Source: Verrucomicrobiia bacterium (GTDB taxonomy: Bacteria; Verrucomicrobiota; Verrucomicrobiia; Verrucomicrobiales; DEV007). Taken from it: a stretch of 64,000 bases of DNA. A model generated the notes under the pieces. It did no database searches. It had not been told where the DNA came from and was given only the letters and a program-made list of their open reading frames with translations. Position numbers and translations under genes: made by a program. The stretch covers positions 124,001 through 188,000 of the forward strand of contig JAUIAH010000003.1 of assembly GCA_030425385.1 (NCBI GenBank). Direction: 5' to 3'. Shown piece after piece: positions 51,429 to 59,558 of the stretch (positions are counted from its first letter, which is position 1; every line of letters begins with the position of its first letter).

Positions 51429-52028
51429 TCAATTGGAGCGCTCTTCGTGCAAGCGCGCACACTGACTGCGCCATTGATCCCGCCGGATGCGATCTTTGAA
51501 GGACAGCCGTTCGGAGAATTTCGCCATCACCGCGTCGTCCCAGTTGGCGATCTGCCAGAACGTGTAGACGCCAAATGCGTGAAGCCGCTTCTCCAACACG
51601 GAAGCCACCCCTTTGATCTTCGTGAGATCATCCTGGGCCTCTGGGTCTGGAGCCTTCTCATAAATGAGGCCAAGTTCGGGATCCAAGCGCATCCCGGCAG
51701 GAATCTCTGGTTTCCGAGGAGAGGATGCCACCGGTTCTGCGGGAGGCCTGACCACTTCCGGCTCAGCGACGGATGCGCTGGGAGGAGGCGATTCCTGAAG
51801 GGGAGGCAGCGGGGCTGTCAACGTGCCCTTGGCCGTCTCTGGCGCACCCGCTTCGGGTTGAGGTGCCGGAGAGGAAACGGGCCGGATTGGGGAATCGGGT
51901 ACGCGCGCTTTGGGGGCGGGCTTACCACCATCGTTCATGGAGCCCTGAATGATTGCGATGAGGAGTGGAATTGTCAGGGCCAACGAGAAGAGCCCTAGCA
52001 TGAGCAGGAAGAATGCGAAGCAGACCAT
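51429..52028 (-). CDS. Membrane protein with C-terminal helix-hairpin-helix domain
   Basis: The start is taken at the ATG 52026-52028 (MVCFAFFLLMLG); an upstream Met at 52094 would lie in the divergent promoter. The 199 residues comprise a transmembrane helix, a long Pro/Ala-rich linker (about 25-125), and a C-terminal domain with DDLTKIKGVASVLEKRLHAF then GVYTFWQIANWDDA, the helix-hairpin-helix pattern found in DUF4332-like and ribosomal L21-associated domains. The domain may bind nucleic acid or protein. It faces the ThuA gene divergently. Confidence 0.68.
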   Translation of the reverse strand: MVCFAFFLLMLGLFSLALTIPLLIAIIQGSMNDGGKPAPKARVPDSPIRPVSSPAPQPEAGAPETAKGTLTAPLPPLQESPPPSASVAEPEVVRPPAEPVASSPRKPEIPAGMRLDPELGLIYEKAPDPEAQDDLTKIKGVASVLEKRLHAFGVYTFWQIANWDDAVMAKFSERLSFKDRIRRDQWRSQCARLHEERSN

Positions 52029-52148
52029 GACGGGGGAAAGATAGCTTTCGGACCCTACACACATCGCCAAGTGATGGTCAATCCTCGTCCCCACCTTGCG
52101 GAATGGCGGTCACCGGGTTACCTCCTCGGAAACGTTGCATTGATACCC

Positions 52149-53057
52149 ATGGCGAAACCTGTCCGCACTCTTCTTCCGTTCTCACTTCTCCTGACTGTCT
52201 TCCTGGCGTCCCTGTGGCTTGGCCAAGCCGCCAAGGACGAAGACGCGGCCGCGACGGCGAAGGTCTACAAAGTCTTGATCATTGATGGCCAGAACAACCA
52301 CCAATGGGCCGTCACCACCCCAGTGCTGAGACAGGCGCTCGAGAGCAGCGAGCGCTTTGAGGTTGAGGTCTCGACGAGTCCGCCGAAAGGCGCGGACGAG
52401 GGGTGGGACACGTGGCGCCCTGCGTTTGCAGATTACGACGCTGTGTTGAGCAATTACAATGGGGAACTCTGGCCGGAACCGGTCCGTGATGCCTTTGAGG
52501 ACTATGTGAAGGGCGGCGGCGCTTTTGTCGTCGTGCACGCAGCCAATAACGCTTTTCCGGGGTGGCCGGAATACAATGAGATGATCGGCCTCGGAGGCTG
52601 GGGGCGGCGCAATGAGGCAAATGGACCCTATATCTACTACAAAGAGGGCCAGCTAGTCCGTGATGATTCCAAAGGCCGTGGAGGTTCCCATGGCAAGCAA
52701 TGGGAGTTTCCCGTCCAAATTGTGGATCCAACCCATCCGATCACCAAGGGCATGCCGGAGACTTGGAAGCACGCCAAGGATGAACTGTATTCCGAGCTGC
52801 GGGGGCCCGCGCGCAATATGAAGGTGTTGGCGACGTCGCCTAGCAAAGCGACGAAGCGCGATGAGCCTATGATCATGGTGTTAGAGTATGGCAAGGGGCG
52901 CGTGTTTCACACGCCGATGGGACATGCCGACTATTCGATGCAATGTGAGGGCTTCTTCACCACTTTGCAGCGAGGGACAGAATGGGCCATCACGGGTGGG
53001 GTGACTATCCCGATGCCGGAGAATTTCCCTGGCAGTGATGCTGTTGTCCTGCCGTGA
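52149..53057 (+). CDS. Secreted ThuA-domain protein
   Basis: The start is the ATG at 52149 (MAKPVRTLLPFSLLL), 302 residues, with a signal peptide ending near AAKDE. The ThuA (trehalose-utilisation-like) class I glutamine amidotransferase-like fold is visible: VLIIDGQNNHQW, DAVLSNYNGE, FEDYVKGGGAFVVVHAANN, FPVQIVDPTHPI, a DELYSEL strand and VLEYGKGRVFHTPMGH. Members are common in secreted verrucomicrobial and planctomycete sugar-metabolism loci; the catalytic activity is unproven. It is followed 22 bp later by asnS. Confidence 0.85.
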   Translation: MAKPVRTLLPFSLLLTVFLASLWLGQAAKDEDAAATAKVYKVLIIDGQNNHQWAVTTPVLRQALESSERFEVEVSTSPPKGADEGWDTWRPAFADYDAVLSNYNGELWPEPVRDAFEDYVKGGGAFVVVHAANNAFPGWPEYNEMIGLGGWGRRNEANGPYIYYKEGQLVRDDSKGRGGSHGKQWEFPVQIVDPTHPITKGMPETWKHAKDELYSELRGPARNMKVLATSPSKATKRDEPMIMVLEYGKGRVFHTPMGHADYSMQCEGFFTTLQRGTEWAITGGVTIPMPENFPGSDAVVLP

Positions 53058-53079
53058 ATCTCTGTCTTCTTGATTGTCT

Positions 53080-54447
53080 GTGAGAACACGTATCGTTTCT
53101 ATTCTACAGCGCGAGGAACCCTTGGATGAGGTTGAGGTGGCCGGTTGGGTCCGCACGCGGCGCGACTCGAAAGCCTTCTCTTTCATCGAGCTGAACGATG
53201 GCTCATGCTTGCGCAGCATTCAGATCATTGCAGACGCCGATCTGCCTACCTACGGAGAAGTGAGCCGTTTGGCCACTGGGGCGGCAGCGTCCATCAAGGG
53301 GAAGCTTGTGCCTTCACAAGGGAAGAACCAGAAGTGGGAGATACTTGCTTCTGAAGTGCGTGTGTTAGGGGAGTGCCCAGAGGACTATCCCCTGCAGAAG
53401 AAGGGGCATAGCCGTGAGTTCCTCCGGAGCATCGCTCACCTGCGCCCTCGGACCAATCTCTTTGGAGCCGTCTTTCGAGTGCGGAGTCGCCTGGCCCATG
53501 CCATCCACACCTTCTTCCAGGAGCGTGGTTTCGTCTACGTTCATACGCCCATTATCACAGGAAGCGATTGCGAAGGCGCGGGAGAAATGTTCCGCGTGAC
53601 CACTCTCGATCCGCACGCAGCGAAGCGTCAGCATGATGCCGACGATTTCTTTGGTCGTCCCACCTATCTGACGGTGAGTGGACAGCTGGAAGGGGAAACG
53701 TTTGCCTGCGCTCTCGCGGACATCTATACCTTTGGGCCTACCTTTCGCGCGGAGAATTCTCACACTTCTCGCCATGCCAGTGAGTTCTGGATGATCGAGC
53801 CCGAGATGGCTTTCTGCGATCTTCAGGGTGACATGGAGTTGGCTGAGGAAATGGTCAAGGCATTGATCGGTGATGCATTGACGCATTGTGAGGATGACCT
53901 CAAATTCTTCAATCAGTTCGTAGACAAGGGACTGCTAGAACGCCTCGAGCATGTGGTGACGAAGCCCTTCGAACGTGTGACTTACACGGAAGCGGTGGAG
54001 ATTCTTCTCCAGTCAAAGCAGTCCTTTGAGTACCCGGTGGAGTATGGTCTCAATTTGCAGTCTGAACACGAGCGATTCCTCACAGAAACGCATTTCCGAG
54101 CGCCGGTGACGGTCTGTGATTATCCCAAGGATATCAAGCCCTTCTACATGCGGCGCAACGATGACGAGAAAACCGTGGCGGCCATGGATCTCCTCGTGCC
54201 CGAGATCGGAGAACTCGTGGGTGGCAGTCAGCGAGAAGAGCGTATTGGTCTGTTAGAAGAGAACATGCGGGCGCACGAGCTCTCCATGGAGGATTACGGG
54301 TGGTATCATGACCTGAGGAAATATGGGAGTGTGCCCCACGCCGGCTTCGGTCTTGGATTCGAGCGGTTGATCATGTTCGTCACCGGGGTTGCGAATATCC
54401 GGGACGTCATCCCGTTTCCGCGCACCCCCGGTTCAGCTGCATTCTAA
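53080..54447 (+). CDS. asnS: Asparaginyl-tRNA synthetase
   Basis: This class IIb aminoacyl-tRNA synthetase has 455 residues if started at the GTG 53080 (MRTRIVSIL); a TTG two codons earlier is also possible, and no ATG or Shine-Dalgarno sequence decides between them. An N-terminal OB-fold anticodon-binding domain ([21 protein letters not shown]) is followed by the catalytic domain. This contains [36 protein letters not shown], motif 2 [15 protein letters not shown] and motif 3 [15 protein letters not shown], ending [16 protein letters not shown]. This ending and the SxTSRH Asn pocket mark AsnS rather than AspS. Confidence 0.96.
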   Translation: MRTRIVSILQREEPLDEVEVAGWVRTRRDSKAFSFIELNDGSCLRSIQIIADADLPTYGEVSRLATGAAASIKGKLVPSQGKNQKWEILASEVRVLGECPEDYPLQKKGHSREFLRSIAHLRPRTNLFGAVFRVRSRLAHAIHTFFQERGFVYVHTPIITGSDCEGAGEMFRVTTLDPHAAKRQHDADDFFGRPTYLTVSGQLEGETFACALADIYTFGPTFRAENSHTSRHASEFWMIEPEMAFCDLQGDMELAEEMVKALIGDALTHCEDDLKFFNQFVDKGLLERLEHVVTKPFERVTYTEAVEILLQSKQSFEYPVEYGLNLQSEHERFLTETHFRAPVTVCDYPKDIKPFYMRRNDDEKTVAAMDLLVPEIGELVGGSQREERIGLLEENMRAHELSMEDYGWYHDLRKYGSVPHAGFGLGFERLIMFVTGVANIRDVIPFPRTPGSAAF

Positions 54448-54467
54448 AGGGACTGATTGTCCCCTCA

Positions 54468-54803
54468 CTACATCTGGGCGGCGGCTACGGAAAGACCGAT
54501 GAAGAGAGCGGCCACCAAGGTCGCCAGATAGAATCCCACAATGTAGACCCACCGGAATCGGTGGCCTTCGTAGTAGAATCCAATGGGCACCCATCCCGCT
54601 ACAAGGGAGATCCCCATGGCACTCAGCACGCCGTAGGGAAGCGCTTTGAGGGACGCTATGAAGGAACTCTCCATCGCGTAGCCTATCCAATAACCTAAGC
54701 AAGCCAGCAAGGCCGTCATTCCAAGGAACCGGCCAACCCGCACCCAGAAGGCGCGTCGCTTCGTCGCTTTCACTTCTTCTGTATGGATCACTGTCGTTGT
54801 CAT
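54468..54803 (-). CDS. Small multi-pass membrane protein
   Basis: This 111-residue protein has a charged N-terminus and three predicted transmembrane helices (about 24-44, 55-75, 85-108). No family recognised. It converges with asnS (20 bp apart), with a weak GGGAC/GTCCC hairpin between them, and its upstream side borders the RHS island. Codon use is like the housekeeping genes, so it probably predates the island. Confidence 0.6.
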   Translation of the reverse strand: MTTTVIHTEEVKATKRRAFWVRVGRFLGMTALLACLGYWIGYAMESSFIASLKALPYGVLSAMGISLVAGWVPIGFYYEGHRFRWVYIVGFYLATLVAALFIGLSVAAAQM

Positions 54804-54894
54804 ATGAGGTTACTTCAGACTAAAGCGCGAAAAGTCACATCGATCGATTACAAAGGTCGAGAGCCATTGTAGCATCAAGATAGGAAGGATCCGT

Positions 54895-54962
54895 TCGAAT
54901 ACGACTACCTCGAGAACTCCACGACCGACCGCCTCCACAAAACCCGCGCCCCCTTCATCAAG
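54895..54962 (+). repeat. 68-bp direct repeat, left copy (RHS coding)
   Basis: It is identical to 58330-58397 at 65 of 68 positions, and all three differences are synonymous third-codon changes (GAG/GAA, ACG/ACC, GAC/GAT). It encodes EYDYLENSTTDRLHKTRAP. The two copies are in the same orientation, 3435 bp apart. Confidence 0.95.
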
Positions 54963-55007
54963 GAAACGGAATGGACCTACGAACCCGGCCGTGATACCAT
55001 CCCCAGC

Positions 55008-56588
55008 GTGACCAACCGCGTCGGCTTTCACCTAGACCAGCAACTCTCGCAATATACCTACGAGAACAACGCCGACGCCCAACGCATGGCCCGCACCAGC
55101 GAGCAAGCAGGTCAAGAATGGACGGACCACTTCACCTACGACCCCGACACCGGAGGCATCACCGCCAGCAACCCAGACACAGATGAGCGAGAGCCTGAGG
55201 CCTATCAATACGACAAAATCGGCAACCGCCTAGAAGCAAGCAAAGGCAACCAAACCACAAAGTACGAGGCCAACGCCCTCAATCAATATACGGCCATCTC
55301 GGATCTCCCATCTTCCATCTCCCGCGCGCCAGCGCACGACGCTGACGGCAATCAAACCCGCGAGGACAACCGAACCTACACCTGGGACGGAGAAAACCGT
55401 TTAGTAGCCATCCAAGAAGGCAGCTCTATCATTGCTAAATACACCTACGACCACCAAAGCCGGAGAATCGCCCGCTGGATCAACGACGGCACCGACGAAC
55501 GCTACCTCTACGACGGCTGGAACCTCATCGCCGTCTATCAAAAAGGCGACACCAAACCAGTGGAAACCTACACATGGGGCAAAGACCTCAGCGGCACCCT
55601 CCAAGGAGCCGGAGGCGTCGGCGGCCTCTTATTTGCCCAAATCCAAGGAGCCAAACCCAATACGTGGATCTACCACTACGACGCCAACGGAAACATCACC
55701 CAAGTCACCCACCCAAGAGGCACGATCCTAGAACAGAACACCTACGACATCTTCGGGAACACCACCACAGAATCCCTAATCCCCAACCGATACTGCTTCA
55801 GCACCAAACCACAGGATCGTGAATCCGGATACAACTACTACGGCTACCGATACTACAATCCGAATAATGGCAAGTGGCTTTCGCGAGATCCAATTGGAGA
55901 AAATGGTGGAATCGGTTTATATTCGGTTGCTCTAAATGACTGTATTAATGGCGCTGACATTCTAGGACTGAAGAGATGTTGCGTGTCTGAGCCACTATCT
56001 GTAACATGGAATCCTTATGGATTATCGACAACTGAGGCGATAAATATTTTTGCCTACTTCGAAATAGAGGCAACGTTTAGTGCTCCGAGTGGTGATTGTT
56101 GCCCTGAATGTTGCGACTTTAGGCAAGATGTATCCAACTACCTAGTGGAAAGCTCTCAAAGTCCGTCTTCAAGCACCATTATTTCGAATGACCCGGCCAT
56201 GAATTCAAACTCATGGGGGCAGCTAGTTCCCTCTAATTCCTACGTTCGCGACGGGTACGGCTCAGACGTGCCTGGAGCCAATACGACGTGGCAGTCAATC
56301 GCAGGTTCTGAAGTTAAGGCCCACTCCTTTTACGATGCCTACTTTCGGACAGATTCTCTGTCGGAGATTGAATATGTTGGCTATGATCGCCCAGGCTATG
56401 CGCCTAACGCTTTTGGAAATAATTGGAGATATTCCGGGTGGTTCGAGTTTAGGGGTTACATTTGGGATACATGCAATGGATCTCGTGTCGGAAGTCGGCG
56501 AATCTATGGATTTAGCTGGACCGATTTAGCGCTTGATGGAGTTTCGCCTTCGCATCCCGATTTCACGAAATGGGGATTTGATAATTAG
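55008..56588 (+). CDS. 5'-truncated RHS-repeat protein with variable C-terminal tip
   Basis: The frame is open from 54873 after a TAG and has no good start; a GTG at 55008 is the first usable codon. The product carries YD repeats (YDPDTGGITASN, YQYDKIGNRLEAS, ADGNQTREDN, YTWDGENRLVAI, YHYDANGNITQVTH) and the RHS core end YYGYRYYNPNNGKWLSRDPIG, then GLYSVALNDCINGADILGL. The remaining ~205 residues are a Cys-rich tip of unknown function (RCCVSEP, CCPECCDFRQDV). DNA changes from C-rich to AT-rich exactly at the core/tip junction (about 55860), as in polymorphic-toxin RHS genes. The intact 5' part is missing, so this is probably a displaced fragment. Confidence 0.75.
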   Translation: MTNRVGFHLDQQLSQYTYENNADAQRMARTSEQAGQEWTDHFTYDPDTGGITASNPDTDEREPEAYQYDKIGNRLEASKGNQTTKYEANALNQYTAISDLPSSISRAPAHDADGNQTREDNRTYTWDGENRLVAIQEGSSIIAKYTYDHQSRRIARWINDGTDERYLYDGWNLIAVYQKGDTKPVETYTWGKDLSGTLQGAGGVGGLLFAQIQGAKPNTWIYHYDANGNITQVTHPRGTILEQNTYDIFGNTTTESLIPNRYCFSTKPQDRESGYNYYGYRYYNPNNGKWLSRDPIGENGGIGLYSVALNDCINGADILGLKRCCVSEPLSVTWNPYGLSTTEAINIFAYFEIEATFSAPSGDCCPECCDFRQDVSNYLVESSQSPSSSTIISNDPAMNSNSWGQLVPSNSYVRDGYGSDVPGANTTWQSIAGSEVKAHSFYDAYFRTDSLSEIEYVGYDRPGYAPNAFGNNWRYSGWFEFRGYIWDTCNGSRVGSRRIYGFSWTDLALDGVSPSHPDFTKWGFDN

Positions 56589-56602
56589 ATTCCCAGTTAC
56601 TT

Positions 56603-57109
56603 ATGAAAACAAATACAATTATACTCGCGGGGGTGGCGTTGTTAGGCTTAGCGGCGTATGGACAGCGTGGAAAGTTGCCTAAAGAAGTTAAAGAAGCCAT
56701 GAAGTCGGCTAGTCGTACAACGACTGTTGAAAGCGTGCAAACCAAGGTGGAAATGAGTGATGTTATTGTGATTGGTCGAATCACGCGCATACTGAGTGGC
56801 GCGATCGTTAATCACAAGATAGAAGTCATCAAATGTTTCCGCAATACGCTAAAACCTGGCGATACCACAGTGGTGGCATTGGGCCTTCACGAAAGCACAG
56901 ATTATGCTCTTGAAAAAAGCAAAGAGAAAACTCCTGTAGTGATGTTCCTCAAACGGGAACTTTTACCATCAGGCAAGATAGTGCGTTGGCGAGCATTGAG
57001 TGGACCTACTGACAGAGAGAAATTTCTAGAAGTGACTCCAGAATTGGTGGATAGCATAGAGAAGGCCCTATCATCGCCAGGCAAGAAAAGCACATCGGCA
57101 ACAAGGTAA
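56603..57109 (+). CDS. Small secreted protein following the RHS tip
   Basis: This 168-residue protein has a signal peptide (MKTNTIILAGVALLGLAAYGQ). It is AT-rich and starts 15 bp after the RHS gene. The core contains SDVIVIGRITRILSG, EVIKCFRNTLKPGDTTVVAL and TPVVMFLKRE, an apparently beta-rich fold without a recognised family. In RHS/polymorphic-toxin loci the gene directly after the tip is often the immunity protein; that role is possible here but not shown. Its 3' end overlaps the orphan peptidase frame. Confidence 0.6.
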   Translation: MKTNTIILAGVALLGLAAYGQRGKLPKEVKEAMKSASRTTTVESVQTKVEMSDVIVIGRITRILSGAIVNHKIEVIKCFRNTLKPGDTTVVALGLHESTDYALEKSKEKTPVVMFLKRELLPSGKIVRWRALSGPTDREKFLEVTPELVDSIEKALSSPGKKSTSATR

Positions 57110-57534
57110 CTATTAATCTTCATTCAATAGCTAACAGAATAGAGCATTCAGTTTCAAATGAGTGGAACGCAGAGCCTCATTGGATAGTCGGTAACTGTTG
57201 TAAAATGTTTATCGAGGCAGATGTCACCGTGAATACATGGGCGAGATATTCGTGGCAGGTGTGGAATGATAATGAAATCGCAATTGTGAGTGACTCTAAC
57301 CATCATAGCTATGTAAACGGAGGAAATGACTCGGGCGTTTGGGGTGCATCTGCATCTGATTGGACATATGCCCACGAGGTGGGGCATCTGATGAATCTAC
57401 CCGACGAATATTCAGGAACTGGCACTCCGGAACCTGGTTACGAAGGAACGATGATGGGGCAGTTCGGAGGTTCTGTCACTAGGGACGAGACAATTCGTGA
57501 TCTTGTTCAGGCTAATGGAATTCAATGCCCGTAA
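57055..57534 (+). pseudogene. Orphan RHS-type metallopeptidase tip
   Basis: The frame is open from 57055 (after a TAG) to TAA 57534; the first ATG is at 57205, yet protein-like sequence precedes it (HIGNKVTINLHSIANRIEH, ANEW-like NEWNAEPHW). The domain has a zinc motif YAHEVGHLMNLPDEY followed by GYEGTMMGQFGG, like metallopeptidase tips found at the ends of RHS proteins (HExxH, a Met-containing turn). It lacks an RHS core and a start, so it looks like a tip left behind when another tip replaced it. A short protein starting at the ATG 57205 (109 residues) cannot be excluded. Confidence 0.65.
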
Positions 57535-57550
57535 TCTAGATAAAATATAT

Positions 57551-58069
57551 ATGAACATGATAGAAATCAGGAGAGTGTTAAAAGGAATTCGTCGGGTCCT
57601 CCGAAGGGTTGGATGGATTGGGGTTGCCATTGTTTATTTGGTCTTGGCGGGATTTGCGCAGGCAAATTCTCCGGAGAAGTGGTTGAGTCCACAAGATCCT
57701 GGGCAAGGTTCGTTAACAACTGAACGAGAAAGTAGAGTAAGACCTTCCAGTTATCATGAAGTCAAAGTAACAAGCATGTTGACGGCGCTAGAACGTCTAA
57801 ACAAGACATCGGCAATATTATTGTCACCGAGACAAGTGGTATATTTTGTGGGGCATGAAATGAAGCCGCCAAGGGGCACAAAACCTTATCTGGTTAGAGG
57901 GTTGTTCTGCAATTATACTGGATCACACACTATATTCTTCAAGGGAGAAAGGCTGTTGGTAAGGCATGAATCATTAGGAAGGGTTTTTAAGCCGGAATTC
58001 TGTCCATTGGTTATTTATCTTCCAAGCAAGCCTTTGATTGTTCACGTAGAGGTTGGTGGTGCGAGATAA
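57551..58069 (+). CDS. Small secreted protein following the orphan peptidase tip
   Basis: The start is taken at the ATG 57551 (MNMIEIRRVLKG), 172 residues; a second ATG is at 57557. A signal or anchor segment (GWIGVAIVYLVLAGFAQANS) is followed by a beta-rich domain with LNKTSAILLSPRQVVYFVGHEM and LVRGLFCNYTGSHTIFFKGERLLV. AT-rich, with no recognised family. Position just after a metallopeptidase tip makes an immunity or inhibitor role plausible. Confidence 0.55.
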   Translation: MNMIEIRRVLKGIRRVLRRVGWIGVAIVYLVLAGFAQANSPEKWLSPQDPGQGSLTTERESRVRPSSYHEVKVTSMLTALERLNKTSAILLSPRQVVYFVGHEMKPPRGTKPYLVRGLFCNYTGSHTIFFKGERLLVRHESLGRVFKPEFCPLVIYLPSKPLIVHVEVGGAR

Positions 58070-58137
58070 TAACGAGGCCAGAAAGGGACAGCAACGAGAG
58101 ATAGGGACAGGACCTAAATGAGGAGATAACAGCAATA

Positions 58138-58203
58138 CAGAGGGACAGGACCTTAGCCGCAATGGCCTTGCAGAGGGACAGGACCTTAGCCGCAATGGCC
58201 TTG
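58138..58203 (+). repeat. 33-bp perfect tandem duplication
   Basis: Two identical 33-bp units (58138-58170 and 58171-58203) duplicate eleven codons (AEGQDLSRNGL) in the RHS frame, at the broken 5' edge of the remnant. Partial copies of gggacag occur just upstream. Confidence 0.95.
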
Positions 58204-58329
58204 ACGACCTCTCCCGCTCCACCGGCTTCCAAATCGGCACCGCAGCGGACCCCAACCAAGACGACGAAGTCCGCTACGGCTACGACCACGTCAACCGCCT
58301 CAGCAGCGTCGCCGCCCAAGGCTACTGGA

Positions 58330-58397
58330 TCGAATACGACTACCTCGAAAACTCCACCACCGATCGCCTCCACAAAACCCGCGCCCCCTTCATCAAG
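58330..58397 (+). repeat. 68-bp direct repeat, right copy (RHS coding)
   Basis: This is the right-hand partner of 54895-54962. Together they bracket the tip and its following genes. Confidence 0.95.
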
Positions 58398-58400
58398 TAA

Positions 58401-58565
58401 GGCGTCATCGGACTATCATGGACCCGATTTGAATTTGAACGTGAAATTCAGCCCTCGGTGCAGTGCGTTTCCCCACATCAGTGGGGCTGGAACAGCTACA
58501 TCACGCAGAAACTAAGCTCTCTGTCGACTCATGGCATGGGTACTTCAACCGTGCCTCTTGGAGAT
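58401..58565. other. Non-coding edge of the RHS island
   Basis: This stretch has no gene. It includes a small hairpin CCCCAC-ATCA-GTGGGG (58471-58486) that might serve the converging M28 peptidase gene as a weak terminator. Confidence 0.35.
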
Positions 58566-59558
58566 CTACGGCTCCATTGCCAACTCACCTAGAAGATACT
58601 TCTCCACAAACAAGAGCGCCGTGGAGCCAACGATGCGGAGGCTTTCGGCGCTGACCTGATCCATGGTGTCACCAGCGGTGTGCCACACGGCGTAGTCCAA
58701 ATCAATGATGTCGATGGTGGGGATCCCTATTTGATTGAGAGGGACATGGTCGTCGATGATGGAGGCGCTGTGTTTGCCAAAGTAGGCGCTGTAGTTGAGA
58801 TCGGCGGCGGCTTGGGTCAGGGCTTCGAAGAGCTTGTAGGGACTATCGTTCGGCACTCCGATGTTAAGATTGCGGTCACCGATCATGTCGAGAATGAGGC
58901 CGTGAGTCGGGCGCTGATCACTCGGGAGCTTGCGCGCTTGCCGTGCATAGTATCGGCTTCCATAGAGACCATCAGTCGGCGTGATATTCTCCTCGAAGGC
59001 TTCCTCGCCGTCAAAGAAGACGAGCTCTAACTGAGTTGCTAAGGTGGGGCGTTTCGCCGTCACGCGCGCGATCTCGATCAGTGCGCCCGTGCTGGATCCG
59101 CCATCGTTCGCACCGACAAATGCGAAGTCTTCGTAGAGCTTGGTGTCATAATGAGAGCCGATGAGCACGGGCGTGCGGCGCGACCAGAGGTCGGCAATGG
59201 GACGGTCCCCTTGAAAGCGGGCGCGGAGATTGACGAAAGAGACGGTTCCAATCGGCGTCTCGTCGTCGAAGGCTTGCCGTTCCGTGGCCCAGCCGAGAGC
59301 AATGAGCTGCTCTTCTAGATAACGTCGAGAGGCCTCCAAGGCGTCACTTCCCGCCGGGCGGGGACCGAAGCCAACCAGCTTCTCGACATGCGCGTAGGCG
59401 AGATCTCCCGAGAAGAGGTGGTAGGTGGCGTTGTCAGGATCGTAGGCGTAATCGTCGGCCTTGGAGGAGAACTTCCACGTGGCTAGGCTAGCGATGAAGA
59501 GAAGGGTCACGCCGATGGCGACCAGTTTAGGCGTGTTGCTAGAGTTCATCGAGCTCAA
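58566..59558 (-). CDS. M28-family zinc peptidase, glutaminyl-cyclase-like
   Basis: This 330-residue protein has an N-terminal membrane anchor or signal (VAIGVTLLFIASLATW). M28 metal ligands appear in order: GSHYDTK, FVGANDGGSSTGALIE, FFDGEEAFEE, LDMIGDRNLNI and VWHTAGDT. The SIIDDHVPLNQIGIPTIDIID stretch is characteristic of secreted glutaminyl-peptide cyclotransferases, which form N-terminal pyroglutamate; an aminopeptidase activity is the alternative. An internal Met at residue 4 is an equally good start. Its 5' end overlaps the end of parB by 20 bp. Confidence 0.85.
   Translation of the reverse strand: MSSMNSSNTPKLVAIGVTLLFIASLATWKFSSKADDYAYDPDNATYHLFSGDLAYAHVEKLVGFGPRPAGSDALEASRRYLEEQLIALGWATERQAFDDETPIGTVSFVNLRARFQGDRPIADLWSRRTPVLIGSHYDTKLYEDFAFVGANDGGSSTGALIEIARVTAKRPTLATQLELVFFDGEEAFEENITPTDGLYGSRYYARQARKLPSDQRPTHGLILDMIGDRNLNIGVPNDSPYKLFEALTQAAADLNYSAYFGKHSASIIDDHVPLNQIGIPTIDIIDLDYAVWHTAGDTMDQVSAESLRIVGSTALLFVEKYLLGELAMEP

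Larger units (their letters stand above)
58122..58400 (+). pseudogene. RHS core remnant, internal fragment
   Basis: The open frame ends at TAA 58398-58400 and encodes DLSRSTGFQIGTAADPNQDDE, then VRYGYDHVNRLSSVAAQG and WIEYDYLENSTTDRLHKTRAP. The last part is the same as the beginning of the truncated RHS frame at 54895. It therefore holds the sequence that should lie just upstream of that gene, but is located 3.4 kb downstream. It has no start and stops three codons after the shared stretch. Confidence 0.8.
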
